Of a stretch of DNA of 64,000 bases, positions 38,089 through 46,910 are shown piece by piece; within the stretch, counting starts at the first letter, position 1; each line of letters begins with the position of its first letter. The stretch is from Pandoraea norimbergensis (GTDB lineage: Bacteria; Pseudomonadota; Gammaproteobacteria; Burkholderiales; Burkholderiaceae), in the NCBI RefSeq assembly GCF_001465545.3, contig NZ_CP013480.3, positions 2,294,001 to 2,358,000 on the forward strand. The letters run 5' to 3'. The notes beneath the pieces are model-generated. The model made no database searches. It saw only the letters and a program-made list of their open reading frames with translations, and was not told the origin of the DNA. Both the position numbers and the translations under genes were made by a program.

Positions 38089-39530
38089 TGCGCGACGCCG
38101 CAGATAACCCGTCCGGCCGCCCGGTGGACAACGGCTCACCCGATTCGGTGAATGCACCGATGGCGACTGAATTCAAGGCGCCGAGGGCAGCAAGGTCGAC
38201 GATGCCGCCGGTGCCACCAATGTTGCCGACGTCGCATGTGTCGCATGGGTCGGCCGGGCAGAGCATTGCGATCTGGGCAGGCTTCGCGTTGCTTCTTGTG
38301 GTCTTGCCGTGGTGCTTTCCGTCGGATGCGGCATTGACGTTGATGACGCAGATGGGCACCGCTGCCATTCTGGCGTTGTCATTCAACTTGTTGCTGGGAT
38401 CGACCGGGCTGCTGAGCTTTTGCCACGCGACCTATGCGGGTATCGGCGCATATGCCGGTGTCTGGTGCATGAATCGTATCGGCGCGGGGGCGTTGCCTAT
38501 TTCGATGTTCATCGTGCCGCTGGCCGGGGCGGCGGCAGGCGCGATGGCGGGTGCGACGCTTGGCTTTGTCACCACGCGCCGTGCAGGCATGACGTTCGCG
38601 ATGATCACGCTGGGCGTTGCCGAGCTGGTCTGGGTTGTGGCTGCGATGCTGCCCGAGTGGTTCGGCGGCGAACGCGGCATTGCCACCGACCGCACATTGG
38701 GTGCGCCGTGGCTGAGGCTGACGTTCGGCTCGCAACGCGAGGTCTACGGACTCGTCGCCGTGTGGCTCTTCATCTGTGCGGCGTTGATGTACGGCGTCAC
38801 TCGTACCCCCTTGGGCTTTCTCGCGCGTGCCGTGCGCGACAACGCGGGGCGAGTCGCGTTTCTGGGGCAATCCCCCGCAGCGGTTCGCTACCGGATGCAG
38901 ATTATTGCCGCTGCGTTTGCGGGCGTGGCAGGGTCACTGGGTGCGCTCAATTTCGAACTGGCCAGCGCAGACACTTTCAGTCTCGAACGTTCCGGTGTCG
39001 TGCTGGTATTCACGGTACTGGGTGGCACGGCCTACTTTGCGGGGCCGATGGTTGGTGCGGTGATCGGCGTATTCGCGACCGTCGTGCTAGCGACGATGAC
39101 GCGGGCGTGGCAGCTTTATCTGGGGCTGGGATTTCTCGCTGTCGTGGTCTTTGCGCCGGGCGGCGTGGCTGGGTTGGTGGCCGGACACATGCAGGTACTT
39201 CAAACGTTTCGTCAGAGCACGGTACGACGTCTATGGCGTCCGTATCTGGCCGTATGCGCGGGGTTAGCCATGGTTGTCGGCGGGTTGATCGCCGTGGTCG
39301 AAATGACCTATGGCATTCGTCTCGCCGTCGCCAGTGCGGTTGACCCCGGGCAATCGTGGTGGGCTGGCGGGGGCGCGTCGAGTGGTTGGGCGCGATGGGG
39401 CGTTGCGATGCTGAGCTTGATGCTGGGCGCTGCGTGGCTGTATCGCGCATGGCCTCGCCTGATTGACGCCGTTCGTCATGTCGCGGGCCATGTGGGGCGG
39501 TTAGCCCGCGGTGCCGGAGATCGGCCATGA
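38085..39530 (+). CDS. livM: branched-chain amino acid ABC permease, LivM family, with extended ends
   Basis: 481 residues; family members are usually 320-420. The core, about residues 75-370, has the LivM pattern LSFNLLLGSTGLLSFCHATY and the loop SPAAVRYRMQIIAAAFAGVAG. The first 60 residues are Pro/Ser-rich and not conserved in family members. After the core it continues about 110 residues with two more hydrophobic segments, PYLAVCAGLAMVVGGLIAV and WGVAMLSLMLGAAWLY. Both ATGs at 38085 and 38088 are possible starts; the first overlaps the livH stop. The livG start overlaps its own stop. Confidence 0.85.
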   Translation: MMRDAADNPSGRPVDNGSPDSVNAPMATEFKAPRAARSTMPPVPPMLPTSHVSHGSAGQSIAIWAGFALLLVVLPWCFPSDAALTLMTQMGTAAILALSFNLLLGSTGLLSFCHATYAGIGAYAGVWCMNRIGAGALPISMFIVPLAGAAAGAMAGATLGFVTTRRAGMTFAMITLGVAELVWVVAAMLPEWFGGERGIATDRTLGAPWLRLTFGSQREVYGLVAVWLFICAALMYGVTRTPLGFLARAVRDNAGRVAFLGQSPAAVRYRMQIIAAAFAGVAGSLGALNFELASADTFSLERSGVVLVFTVLGGTAYFAGPMVGAVIGVFATVVLATMTRAWQLYLGLGFLAVVVFAPGGVAGLVAGHMQVLQTFRQSTVRRLWRPYLAVCAGLAMVVGGLIAVVEMTYGIRLAVASAVDPGQSWWAGGGASSGWARWGVAMLSLMLGAAWLYRAWPRLIDAVRHVAGHVGRLARGAGDRP

Positions 39531-40384
39531 GACGCACACAAGTGAGTGCCGGAAGCGCGGGGATTGCGGGGGGCGCAGGGGGCGCGAACCCGGGAGCGCG
39601 GCCAATCCTCAGCGTTCGCGGCGTCCGTAAATCATTTGGCCGCACGCAGGTGCTCGACGAAGTCGATCTCACGCTGGCCCCGGGCGAGCGGCTGGCCATC
39701 ATCGGCCCGAACGGTGCAGGCAAGAGCACACTCTTCGATGTGATCTCAGGGCGGACGTCGCCGGACAACGGCCGCATTTTGTTGGGCGCGCGCGATGTCA
39801 CCGGCCGTCCGCCTCACATCATCAGCCGGCTTGGCTTGTCGCGAAGTTTTCAGACATCCCAACTGTTTTTGGACACGAGCGTCGTCGACCACTTGCGTTG
39901 TGCTGCGCTGTGGCCGAGCGGGCACCGCTATACGTTCTGGCGAAGCATGCGCGGGTTGCGCGATGTCACGGCAATTAGCGAGGACTGGCTGGTCCGGCTA
40001 GGGCTGGATACGCGCCGCGACGATCCCGCAGGTGCCTTGAGCTATGCCGAGCAACGGGTTCTCGAAATCGGCTTGTGCGCCGCTGCCGCAGGGCAGGTGA
40101 TGCTGCTCGACGAACCGACGGCAGGGATGAGTCAGTCAGAATCGGCGCGGGTGGTGGCCCTCATTGCAGAACTCAGTCGCGGACGTTCGCTCTTGATGAT
40201 CGAGCACGACATGCAGGTCGTGTTTTCGCTGGCTGACCGAATCGCGGTGCTGGCGCGCGGCAAGATCATCGCGTGCGATGTGCCGGCACGTATTCGTGAG
40301 CACCCGGACGTGCGGACGGCGTATCTCGGCGAGTATGCGGACGCCCTCGGCGCGTCGCCGGCCGAAGGGAGGCACGATGCTTGA
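39527..40384 (+). CDS. livG: branched-chain amino acid ABC ATPase, LivG family
   Basis: 285 residues. Walker A is GPNGAGKST, the Q-loop is RSFQTSQLF, the signature is LSYAEQRVLEI (the LivG form), and Walker B is VMLLDEPTAGMSQSES with the H-loop IEHDM. The first 25 residues are Gly/Ala rich and precede the ATPase fold. Start ATG at 39527 overlaps the livM stop; its own end overlaps livF by 8 bases. Confidence 0.92.
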   Translation: MRRTQVSAGSAGIAGGAGGANPGARPILSVRGVRKSFGRTQVLDEVDLTLAPGERLAIIGPNGAGKSTLFDVISGRTSPDNGRILLGARDVTGRPPHIISRLGLSRSFQTSQLFLDTSVVDHLRCAALWPSGHRYTFWRSMRGLRDVTAISEDWLVRLGLDTRRDDPAGALSYAEQRVLEIGLCAAAAGQVMLLDEPTAGMSQSESARVVALIAELSRGRSLLMIEHDMQVVFSLADRIAVLARGKIIACDVPARIREHPDVRTAYLGEYADALGASPAEGRHDA

Positions 40385-41141
40385 GGTGATCGACCTGACG
40401 GCCGGGTATGGCGGCGCTCGCGTGCTCAATGGGGTGACGATGCACGTTGCCCCGGGGGAGATCGTCGCGGTGCTGGGACGCAACGGGGCGGGACGCTCGA
40501 CGCTCGCTCGCGCCATCATGGGGCAGCTTCCACGGCAGGGCGACATCCGCTGGCAAGGCCAGTCGCTCGCGTCGTTGGCGCCGCACCAGATCGCCCGGCT
40601 CGGCATCGGCTACGTGCCCGAGACACGCGATGTGTTCGGGCCGCTGACGGTGGCGCAGAATTTGCTGCTTGGCCAGCGAGGGACGCAGGCAGGACGTGTC
40701 AATGCGCGTGCCAATGGCCGTGAAACTGGGCATGGCCATGTCCAAGCTCCTGTGCGGACAAACCGTGCGTTGACATTGGATGAGGCCTTCGAGCGCTTTG
40801 AGGAACTGGCACCACGCCGGCATGCACCATCGGCATCGCTCTCCGGCGGCGAGCAACAACTGCTGTCGCTGTGCCGGGCGTTGATGGCCGGTCCCGATTT
40901 GCTGATCGTGGATGAGCCGACCGAAGGACTGGCACCGCGTGTGGTGGCGCGAATCGGCCGTATCCTGACCGAACTGCGTGCTTCGGGTGTGGCCGTCCTG
41001 CTGATCGAGCAAAAGCTGTCGCTCGCGCTCAGCTGCGCACAACGGGTGGCGGTGATGGGGCGCGGTGCACTGGTGTTCGAGGGGACACCCGATGAACTGG
41101 CACGAGCCCACGAAATTCGTGCCGAATGGCTTGAAGTCTAG
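40377..41141 (+). CDS. livF: branched-chain amino acid ABC ATPase, LivF family, Arg in Walker A
   Basis: 254 residues. The Walker A reads GRNGAGRST: the lysine that binds the beta/gamma phosphates is Arg40. Other motifs look intact: signature LSGGEQQLLSLCRAL, Walker B LLIVDEPTEGLAPR. I recall some LivF paralogs in Burkholderiales with a similar Arg, but could not check. A 30-residue insert (around residues 103-133) sits before the signature. It is the final gene of the livHMGF set; no periplasmic binding-protein gene is in the window, so it must be encoded elsewhere. Confidence 0.87.
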   Translation: MLEVIDLTAGYGGARVLNGVTMHVAPGEIVAVLGRNGAGRSTLARAIMGQLPRQGDIRWQGQSLASLAPHQIARLGIGYVPETRDVFGPLTVAQNLLLGQRGTQAGRVNARANGRETGHGHVQAPVRTNRALTLDEAFERFEELAPRRHAPSASLSGGEQQLLSLCRALMAGPDLLIVDEPTEGLAPRVVARIGRILTELRASGVAVLLIEQKLSLALSCAQRVAVMGRGALVFEGTPDELARAHEIRAEWLEV

Positions 41142-41235
41142 CTGCGCTAGAATCGAACGATCGTTTCGCCGCACTGCGCTGGGTCACGCGCTGGCGGTAC
41201 CCCCAACGACACCAACAATAAGGAAAGAGACAACG

Positions 41236-43332
41236 ATGAGCACGGCATATGAAGTCCGTGACGGCGTAGCCGTCATCACGCTGGAGAATCCCCCGGTCAA
41301 CGGGCTGGGACACGCAACGCGTGCCGGCATCGCCGAAGGGCTGGCCAATGCACAGGCCGACGCGCAAGTGCGTGCCATCGTGCTGATCGGCGGCGGCAAA
41401 GCATTCTCCGGCGGTGCCGATATTCGTGAATTCAATACGCCGAAAGCGACCCAAAGTCCGCTGCTCGTCGATGTGATCAATGCGCTGGACGCTTGTGCGA
41501 AACCGGTGGTCGCCGCCGTGCATGCCGTGGCCATGGGCGGCGGACTGGAACTCGCGCTCGCGTGCCACTACCGCGTGGCGCTGCCCGGCGCGCAAATCGC
41601 GCTGCCCGAGGTCAAGCTGGGGCTGCTGCCCGGCGCGGGTGGTACGCAGCGCCTGCCGCGCGCGATTGGCGTGACGCGTGCGCTCGATATGGTGGTCACG
41701 GGCAAAGTCGTCAAGTCGGAAGCGCTCGTCGGCTCGCTGTTTGCCAAGTTGTTCGAAGGCACGCACGACGATCTTCTGGCGGGTGCGATTGCCTTCGCGA
41801 ACGATGTGGCAGCACGCGGCGAAGCATTGCCGCGCCTGCGCGACGTTGAGATCGACGACGCTGACGGCTCGACACAAACAGCTATCGACGCCGCACGCGA
41901 GAAGGTGCTGCGCGAGCAACCGCATTTCCCCGCGCCCCAGAAATGTGTGGCAGCCGTTGAAGCCGCGCTCGCGCGCCCGTTCGACGAAGGCGTGAAGTTT
42001 GAGCGTGAATGCTTCGTTTCACTGGTGACGTCGCCGGAGTCGAAAGCCCTGCGTCACGCCTTTCTAGGTGAACGTGCGGCGGCCAAGATCGCCGACGTGC
42101 CCGACGACACGCCCGTGCGCACCATCGATCGTGTGGCGGTGATCGGTGCGGGCACGATGGGCAGCGGTATCGCGATGACGTTTGCGAATGCGGGCATCCC
42201 CGTGACGCTTGTCGATACGACTGACAGCGCACTCGCGCGCGGTTTCGATGCGATGCGAGGTAACTACGCACGCGCGGTAACGCGTGGTCGGATGGCGGCT
42301 GACGAGGCGCAGAAACGGCTCGCACGCATTCACGGCAGCGCCGACTTCAACGCAGTGGCCGACGCCGATCTGATCGTTGAAGCGGTGTATGAAGACATGT
42401 CGATCAAGCAGGTGGTGTTCCGCGAGCTCGACAAGGTGGCAAAGCCGGGGGCAATTCTCGCATCCAACACCTCCACGCTGGATCTGGACGCGCTGGCGGC
42501 CACCACCGGGCGTGCGCAAGACGTCATCGGCATGCATTTCTTCAGTCCCGCCAATATCATGCGGCTGCTCGAAGTCGTGCGAGGTGCTCACACGGGCAAG
42601 GACGTGCTGGCGACAGTCATGAAGCTGGCCAAGCGCATCGGCAAGCTTGCCGTCGTGGCGCGCGTTTGCGATGGGTTTATCGGCAACCGCATGCTTGAGC
42701 CGTATTTCAAGCAATCGCAGTGGATGGTGGAGCAGGGGGCGTCTCCCGCGCAGATCGATGCCGCCATCGAGCGCTTCGGGTTCGCAATGGGCCCGTTCCG
42801 CACCAGCGATCTGGCGGGCAATGACGTGAGCTGGGCCATTCGCAAGCGTCGTCATGCCGAGCAGCCGGGGCTGGTCTATCCGAAAATTGCCGACGTACTT
42901 TGCGAAGCGGGCCGATACGGTCAGAAGACGCACGCGGGCTGGTACAACTACGCCGATAGTGACCGCACGCCGCGTGAGTCAGCCGAAGTCGGACAGATGA
43001 TTGACGACTATCGTCGCGAGCACGGCATCGTGCCGCACTCGTTCACCGATGACGAAATCGTCGAACGGCTCGTTTATGCGCTGGTCAACGAAGGCGCCAA
43101 GGTGCTGGCCGATGGCACGGCGGCGCGCGCGTCCGATATCGATATGGTGTACCTGAACGGTTACGGATTCCCGTTGTGGCGGGGCGGGCCGATGCTCTAC
43201 GCCGATACCGTGGGGTTGGATAAGGTGCTGGCGCGTGTGCGCGAGTTCGAAGCCGGTGTGCACGGCGAAGACTGGACGCCAGCGGCGCGCCTTGTCGAAC
43301 TGGCCGAGAGCGGCAAGCGATTTAACGGATGA
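41236..43332 (+). CDS. bifunctional enoyl-CoA hydratase / 3-hydroxyacyl-CoA dehydrogenase (FadB/FadJ-like)
   Basis: 698 residues, two fused activities of beta-oxidation. The N-terminal crotonase (about 1-190) has [11 protein letters not shown], the catalytic Glu in [13 protein letters not shown] and a second Glu in [17 protein letters not shown]. The dehydrogenase begins near residue 295 with [18 protein letters not shown] (NAD-binding), continues with the active-site His in [16 protein letters not shown], and ends with two C-terminal helical domains. E. coli FadB is longer (729) and pairs with thiolase FadA; here no thiolase is adjacent. AAGGAAAGAG precedes the ATG at 41236. It probably supports oxidation of the acid activated at 35249. 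Confidence 0.93.
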   Translation: MSTAYEVRDGVAVITLENPPVNGLGHATRAGIAEGLANAQADAQVRAIVLIGGGKAFSGGADIREFNTPKATQSPLLVDVINALDACAKPVVAAVHAVAMGGGLELALACHYRVALPGAQIALPEVKLGLLPGAGGTQRLPRAIGVTRALDMVVTGKVVKSEALVGSLFAKLFEGTHDDLLAGAIAFANDVAARGEALPRLRDVEIDDADGSTQTAIDAAREKVLREQPHFPAPQKCVAAVEAALARPFDEGVKFERECFVSLVTSPESKALRHAFLGERAAAKIADVPDDTPVRTIDRVAVIGAGTMGSGIAMTFANAGIPVTLVDTTDSALARGFDAMRGNYARAVTRGRMAADEAQKRLARIHGSADFNAVADADLIVEAVYEDMSIKQVVFRELDKVAKPGAILASNTSTLDLDALAATTGRAQDVIGMHFFSPANIMRLLEVVRGAHTGKDVLATVMKLAKRIGKLAVVARVCDGFIGNRMLEPYFKQSQWMVEQGASPAQIDAAIERFGFAMGPFRTSDLAGNDVSWAIRKRRHAEQPGLVYPKIADVLCEAGRYGQKTHAGWYNYADSDRTPRESAEVGQMIDDYRREHGIVPHSFTDDEIVERLVYALVNEGAKVLADGTAARASDIDMVYLNGYGFPLWRGGPMLYADTVGLDKVLARVREFEAGVHGEDWTPAARLVELAESGKRFNG

Positions 43333-43389
43333 GTGGATACGCAGGTCACCGGGTAGCCGGATAAGTGGATAGGCAGGCAGCGGGGGAGC
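43326..43389 (+). repeat. 32-bp imperfect tandem repeat at the stop of the FadB-like gene
   Basis: Two adjacent copies (43326-43357 and 43358-43389), 25 of 32 positions identical, beginning CGGATGAGTGGATA and CGGATAAGTGGATA. The first copy carries the stop codon. Further partial pieces (CCGGTAACCGG) follow up to the pncA start. Confidence 0.75.
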
Positions 43390-43420
43390 CCGGTAACCGG
43401 TGAGCCAGCAGGAGAATGCA

Positions 43421-44026
43421 ATGAAACCGATGGACGAAGTCTTGCTCGTGATCGACGTGCAGTACGATTTCATGCCGGGTGGTGCGCTGGCGGTGCCGCA
43501 CGGCGACGAGGTCGTGCCCGCGATCAACGCACTGGCGGGGGGCTTCTCGCACGTCGTGCTTACGCAGGACTGGCATCCGTCGGGGCACGTCTCGTTTGCG
43601 GAGAATCACCCCGGCAGCCAGCCGTTCGAGACAATCGCGCTGCCCTACGGCGACCAAGTCCTGTGGCCGGTGCATTGCGTGCAGGACACGCGTGGTGCTG
43701 CGTTGCACGACGGTCTGCACATTCCGCAGGCGCAGGCGATCGTGCGCAAGGGCTATCACGTGGGTGTGGACAGCTATTCCGCTTTTCTGGAAGCGGATCG
43801 CAAGACACCGACGGGACTCGCCGGTTATTTGCGTGACAAGGGCGTCCGGCGAGTGCACTGTGTCGGCCTCGCGACGGACTTCTGTGTGGCATGGAGTGCG
43901 CTCGATGCCAAGGCCGCTGGCTTCGATGTCTGTTTGATCGAGCATGCCTGTCGCGCCATCGACCTGAATGGTTCGCTTGCGAAGGCATGGGCGGCACTGG
44001 CCGAAGCAGGCGTGAGGCGCGAATGA
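43421..44026 (+). CDS. pncA: nicotinamidase / pyrazinamidase
   Basis: Deamidates nicotinamide to nicotinate in NAD salvage. 201 residues. The Asp12-Lys110-Cys155 triad is present (VIDVQYDFM, VRKGYHVG, ATDFCVAWSA), and metal ligands include Asp50, His52 and His85. The ATG at 43421 is chosen for GGAG 6 bases upstream; a GTG 21 bases earlier lies in the repeat tract. No neighbour is in NAD metabolism except the distant nnr. Confidence 0.95.
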   Translation: MKPMDEVLLVIDVQYDFMPGGALAVPHGDEVVPAINALAGGFSHVVLTQDWHPSGHVSFAENHPGSQPFETIALPYGDQVLWPVHCVQDTRGAALHDGLHIPQAQAIVRKGYHVGVDSYSAFLEADRKTPTGLAGYLRDKGVRRVHCVGLATDFCVAWSALDAKAAGFDVCLIEHACRAIDLNGSLAKAWAALAEAGVRRE

Positions 44027-44248
44027 GCGCGTGGCGTGCTCGTTGCTCGGCGTCACCACTCGTATGCCGGAAAAACGTCACATGGGCACAGGATGTGCAC
44101 TAACTTCAACGAATCACCCATTCCGGACGCAATGACACTGACTTGCGTTCCTAGCTGACGAAATGACGATGGACACGTTTTACCGAACACTTGATCGACT
44201 TACGGTGCGCCGATGTGGCGCCCTCGGAACGAGCCGGGAGTGCACACG

Positions 44249-44689
44249 ATGAGCACACTATCGATTCGCTCCGGGTTTATCGATCACCTTGGCATCGAAC
44301 TTCTGCGCGCCGAGGGTGGCGAGTCGGAACTTCGACTCAAGCTCGCTCCCCAGCATCTGAACAGTTGGGAAGTGATGCACGGCGGCGTGACGATGGCGCT
44401 TCTCGACGTGGCGTTGAGCACGGCGAGCCGCAGCACTGCGCCGGAAGGCAGCGGTGTAGTCACCATCGAAATGAAGACGAGTTTCATGCAGCCGGGTTCT
44501 GGCGAGATGAGCGCTTTCGGGCGCGTGCTGCATCGCTCGACCACGATGGCGTATTGCGAAGGCGAAGTGCGCGACGCCAACGGCAAGCTCGTGGCGAAGG
44601 CCATGGGCACATTCAAGTATCTGCGTCGTCTGGCGGTGGGCCGCGAGGTTCGCCAGCAGCGACGTCCCGACGATCCGCAGGGCGACTAA
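44249..44689 (+). CDS. PaaI-type acyl-CoA thioesterase (hotdog fold)
   Basis: 146 residues, one hotdog domain with the family motif NSWEVMHGGVTMALLDVALS; the HGG and the Asp line up with PaaI/YbgC-like thioesterases. Substrate is unknown; nearby acyl-CoA genes suggest hydrolysis of an acyl-CoA end product. GGGAG precedes the ATG at 44249. It overlaps nothing and is 14 bases from the next reductase gene. Confidence 0.87.
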   Translation: MSTLSIRSGFIDHLGIELLRAEGGESELRLKLAPQHLNSWEVMHGGVTMALLDVALSTASRSTAPEGSGVVTIEMKTSFMQPGSGEMSAFGRVLHRSTTMAYCEGEVRDANGKLVAKAMGTFKYLRRLAVGREVRQQRRPDDPQGD

Positions 44690-44703
44690 CCGGAGCGTAT
44701 GTC

Positions 44704-45699
44704 ATGACGATCAACCGCCAGATTTTGCTGGTCTCGCGTCCCAAGGGCGAGGCCACGCTGGACAATTTCCACCTTGCCGCGCCGGAACTGCCCGAACTTG
44801 GTGACGGGCAAGTGCTGGTGCGCAATTTCTATCTGTCACTCGACCCCTACATGCGTGGCCGCATGAACGACACCAAGTCGTACGCGCCGCCGCAACCGCT
44901 CGACGCCGTCATGGTCGGTGCGACGGTAGGTGAGGTGATCGAGTCGCGCCATCCCGACTGGCAGCCGGGCGACGCCGTCACCGCGATGTTCGGCTGGCAG
45001 GAGTACGGTATTTCCGACGGCAGCAATCTGCGTCGCGTTGATGCCGTGCGCGTGCCGATGAGCGTATATCTGGGGGCCGCCGGCATGCCGGGCGTCACCG
45101 CGTGGTACGGCTTGAACAAGATCATCGCGCCCAAGGCGGGGCAGACTGTGGCCGTGAGCGCGGCCTCCGGTGCCGTGGGCAGTGTGGTGGGCCAACTGGC
45201 CAAGCGCATGGGTTGCCGCGTGGTGGGCATTGCAGGGGGGCCGCAGAAGTGTGCCTATGTCACCGAAACGCTGGGCTTCGATGCGTGCGTCGACTACAAG
45301 GCGGGCAATCTCTACGAGGCGCTGCGTGCGGCCGCACCCGACGGTATCGACGGCTACTTCGAGAACGTGGGTGGCGCGGTGTTCGATGCCGTGCTGGGCA
45401 ACATCAACGCCCATTCGCGCATCGCGCTGTGCGGCATGATCGCCGGCTATGACGGCCAGCCGGCGCCGCTGAAATACCCGGCGTTGCTGCTGACGAACCG
45501 CGTGAAGCTCGAAGGCTTCATCGTGACCGAGCATCTGGATATCTGGCCGCAGGCGCTGACTGAGTTGACCGACGCCATCGCCGCAGGCGAGTTGCACTAC
45601 CGCGAGACGATGACGCAGGGGCTTGAGAGTGCACCCGCTGCATTTCTCGGTTTGCTCAAGGGCGAGAACTTCGGGAAGCAGATCGTGCGGTTGGTCTGA
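44704..45699 (+). CDS. NADP-dependent oxidoreductase (medium-chain reductase, CurA/PTGR type)
   Basis: 331 residues, zinc-free MDR enzyme. The N-terminal part has FYLSLDPYMRGRMND, the hallmark of the prostaglandin reductase/alkenal double-bond reductase branch; the nucleotide fold is SAASGAVGSVVGQLAKRMG and FENVGGAVFDAVL follows. Reactions of this branch reduce the C=C bond of alkenals and curcumin-like enones with NADPH. Co-transcribed with the thioesterase gene 14 bases upstream. Confidence 0.93.
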   Translation: MTINRQILLVSRPKGEATLDNFHLAAPELPELGDGQVLVRNFYLSLDPYMRGRMNDTKSYAPPQPLDAVMVGATVGEVIESRHPDWQPGDAVTAMFGWQEYGISDGSNLRRVDAVRVPMSVYLGAAGMPGVTAWYGLNKIIAPKAGQTVAVSAASGAVGSVVGQLAKRMGCRVVGIAGGPQKCAYVTETLGFDACVDYKAGNLYEALRAAAPDGIDGYFENVGGAVFDAVLGNINAHSRIALCGMIAGYDGQPAPLKYPALLLTNRVKLEGFIVTEHLDIWPQALTELTDAIAAGELHYRETMTQGLESAPAAFLGLLKGENFGKQIVRLV

Positions 45700-45816
45700 C
45701 GTTGTACGGATTGGCACGCCGCGCGAGAAGGTGCGCGCGGTTTGCCGCCAACCTGATAATTCGGCAACCTTGCGGGCAGCCACCGGCAGCTACCGGCCGC
45801 CACGGGCCAGCACCGG

Positions 45817-46614
45817 TTACGCGCGTTTGATCTCGAAGCGATAGCGCTGAATGTCGAGCAATTCGCTGGCAGGTTGCCCGGGCGATACCGTCGATTCGGT
45901 GAACTCGACGGTACCGTTGCGGTGATAGCGAAGCAGCGTCGTGCAGCGAGTGCCGTAGGCGGGCGAAGCGATAAAGGCCGCCGAGAGGGTCTTCTCCCAC
46001 GCATGGGGCACGCCGGTCTCCGGCAGCGCATCGTCGGGCGCTTCCGTGTTATCGCGCATCAAATGCAGCAGCGTAGCGTCGTCAGCGTGGCTAGCGATGG
46101 CGGCGGACAACGCATCGCGCCGGCTCACGAGCTTTGGCCAGGGCGTATCGAGCAACGCATTCGACAAGCCATGAACGCCGGGTTCGATTGGGTGAGCCAC
46201 TGGTACGCCCGGGTTCTCTCGATTGCCTAGCCAGAACAACTTCCCGCCCGGTAAATCGCCAGCAACCAGATTGAAGCCCGCGTAATCGTGCGCGTGCGTT
46301 TCTACGCGCGCGAGATCGGCATCGAACGGCGTGGCGTCGAGCAAGGCGGACACGAGCAAGCCCCGTGATGGCGCGTCGTTGGGCGTCTTTGGCGCCCGTC
46401 CGTCACGAAAATTGGTGAGCGCCGCGAAACGGCCGACACGGTTAATGCCCATCCATGTGCCGCCGCCGCGTAGATCGCGTCCCGCAAGTATGTCGGGGCG
46501 ATCGTGCCACCAGTGCATGGGCTCGGCCTCCCGCTCGAAAAATTCGTCGCGATTGGCGAGCAGCACGAGCGGCGTGTCGGCGTCAGGCTGCCACGAGAAA
46601 ACGATCAGGCACAT
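45817..46614 (-). CDS. NRDE/TANGO2 family protein
   Basis: 265 residues. The family motif NRDE is at the start of the mature fold (ANRDEFFERE), with GGGTWMGINRVGRFAALTNF following. TANGO2 homologues in bacteria (HtpA type) and eukaryotes have been linked to heme movement, a role that is still argued. MCLIVFSW is the family N-terminus, so the start is 46612-46614, and not an upstream ATG. It overlaps the preceding gene by 10 bases, which indicates translational coupling. Confidence 0.9.
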   Translation of the reverse strand: MCLIVFSWQPDADTPLVLLANRDEFFEREAEPMHWWHDRPDILAGRDLRGGGTWMGINRVGRFAALTNFRDGRAPKTPNDAPSRGLLVSALLDATPFDADLARVETHAHDYAGFNLVAGDLPGGKLFWLGNRENPGVPVAHPIEPGVHGLSNALLDTPWPKLVSRRDALSAAIASHADDATLLHLMRDNTEAPDDALPETGVPHAWEKTLSAAFIASPAYGTRCTTLLRYHRNGTVEFTESTVSPGQPASELLDIQRYRFEIKRA

Positions 46615-46910
46615 GGGGAGGGCACGTCCACGAAGCATTCGATATGACGCTCGCCCTCGACGAGCGTGGCCAACCCGCATTGCGTTGCCATCGCGGGCAG
46701 GGCGTCCATAAACGCGGGCGGTACGTCGTCATACCGCTCCATCCAAGTCGTTGCCCCAGTGAGCGCGTCGTTCGCGGACGTTTCTGCCCGCCATTGCAGG
46801 CGCGCAGACACGCCGAAGCGTGACGCGACCAATGCGAAGAGCCGCGTCACGGCCTGAGTGGCGGCTTCAGCGTTAGCAGGTGTGACGCGGTAATAGACGT
46901 AACAGTCCAT
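46605..46910 (-). CDS. DUF4936 family protein
   Basis: 101 residues, MDCYVYYRVTPANAEAAT and TTWMERYDDVPPAFMDAL match the DUF4936 pattern of short betaproteobacterial proteins, with an antibody-like ferredoxin-type alpha-beta fold suggested only by the pattern. No catalytic residue is evident. It lies directly between ygfZ (zero gap) and the NRDE gene (10-base overlap), a fixed grouping in Burkholderiales by memory. Confidence 0.82.
   Translation of the reverse strand: MDCYVYYRVTPANAEAATQAVTRLFALVASRFGVSARLQWRAETSANDALTGATTWMERYDDVPPAFMDALPAMATQCGLATLVEGERHIECFVDVPSPCA

Noticed and set aside
44191..44703. Fusion of a frame at 44191 with the reductase gene
   Set aside because: It runs over the thioesterase gene in another frame; the reductase begins with its family N-terminus at 44704.
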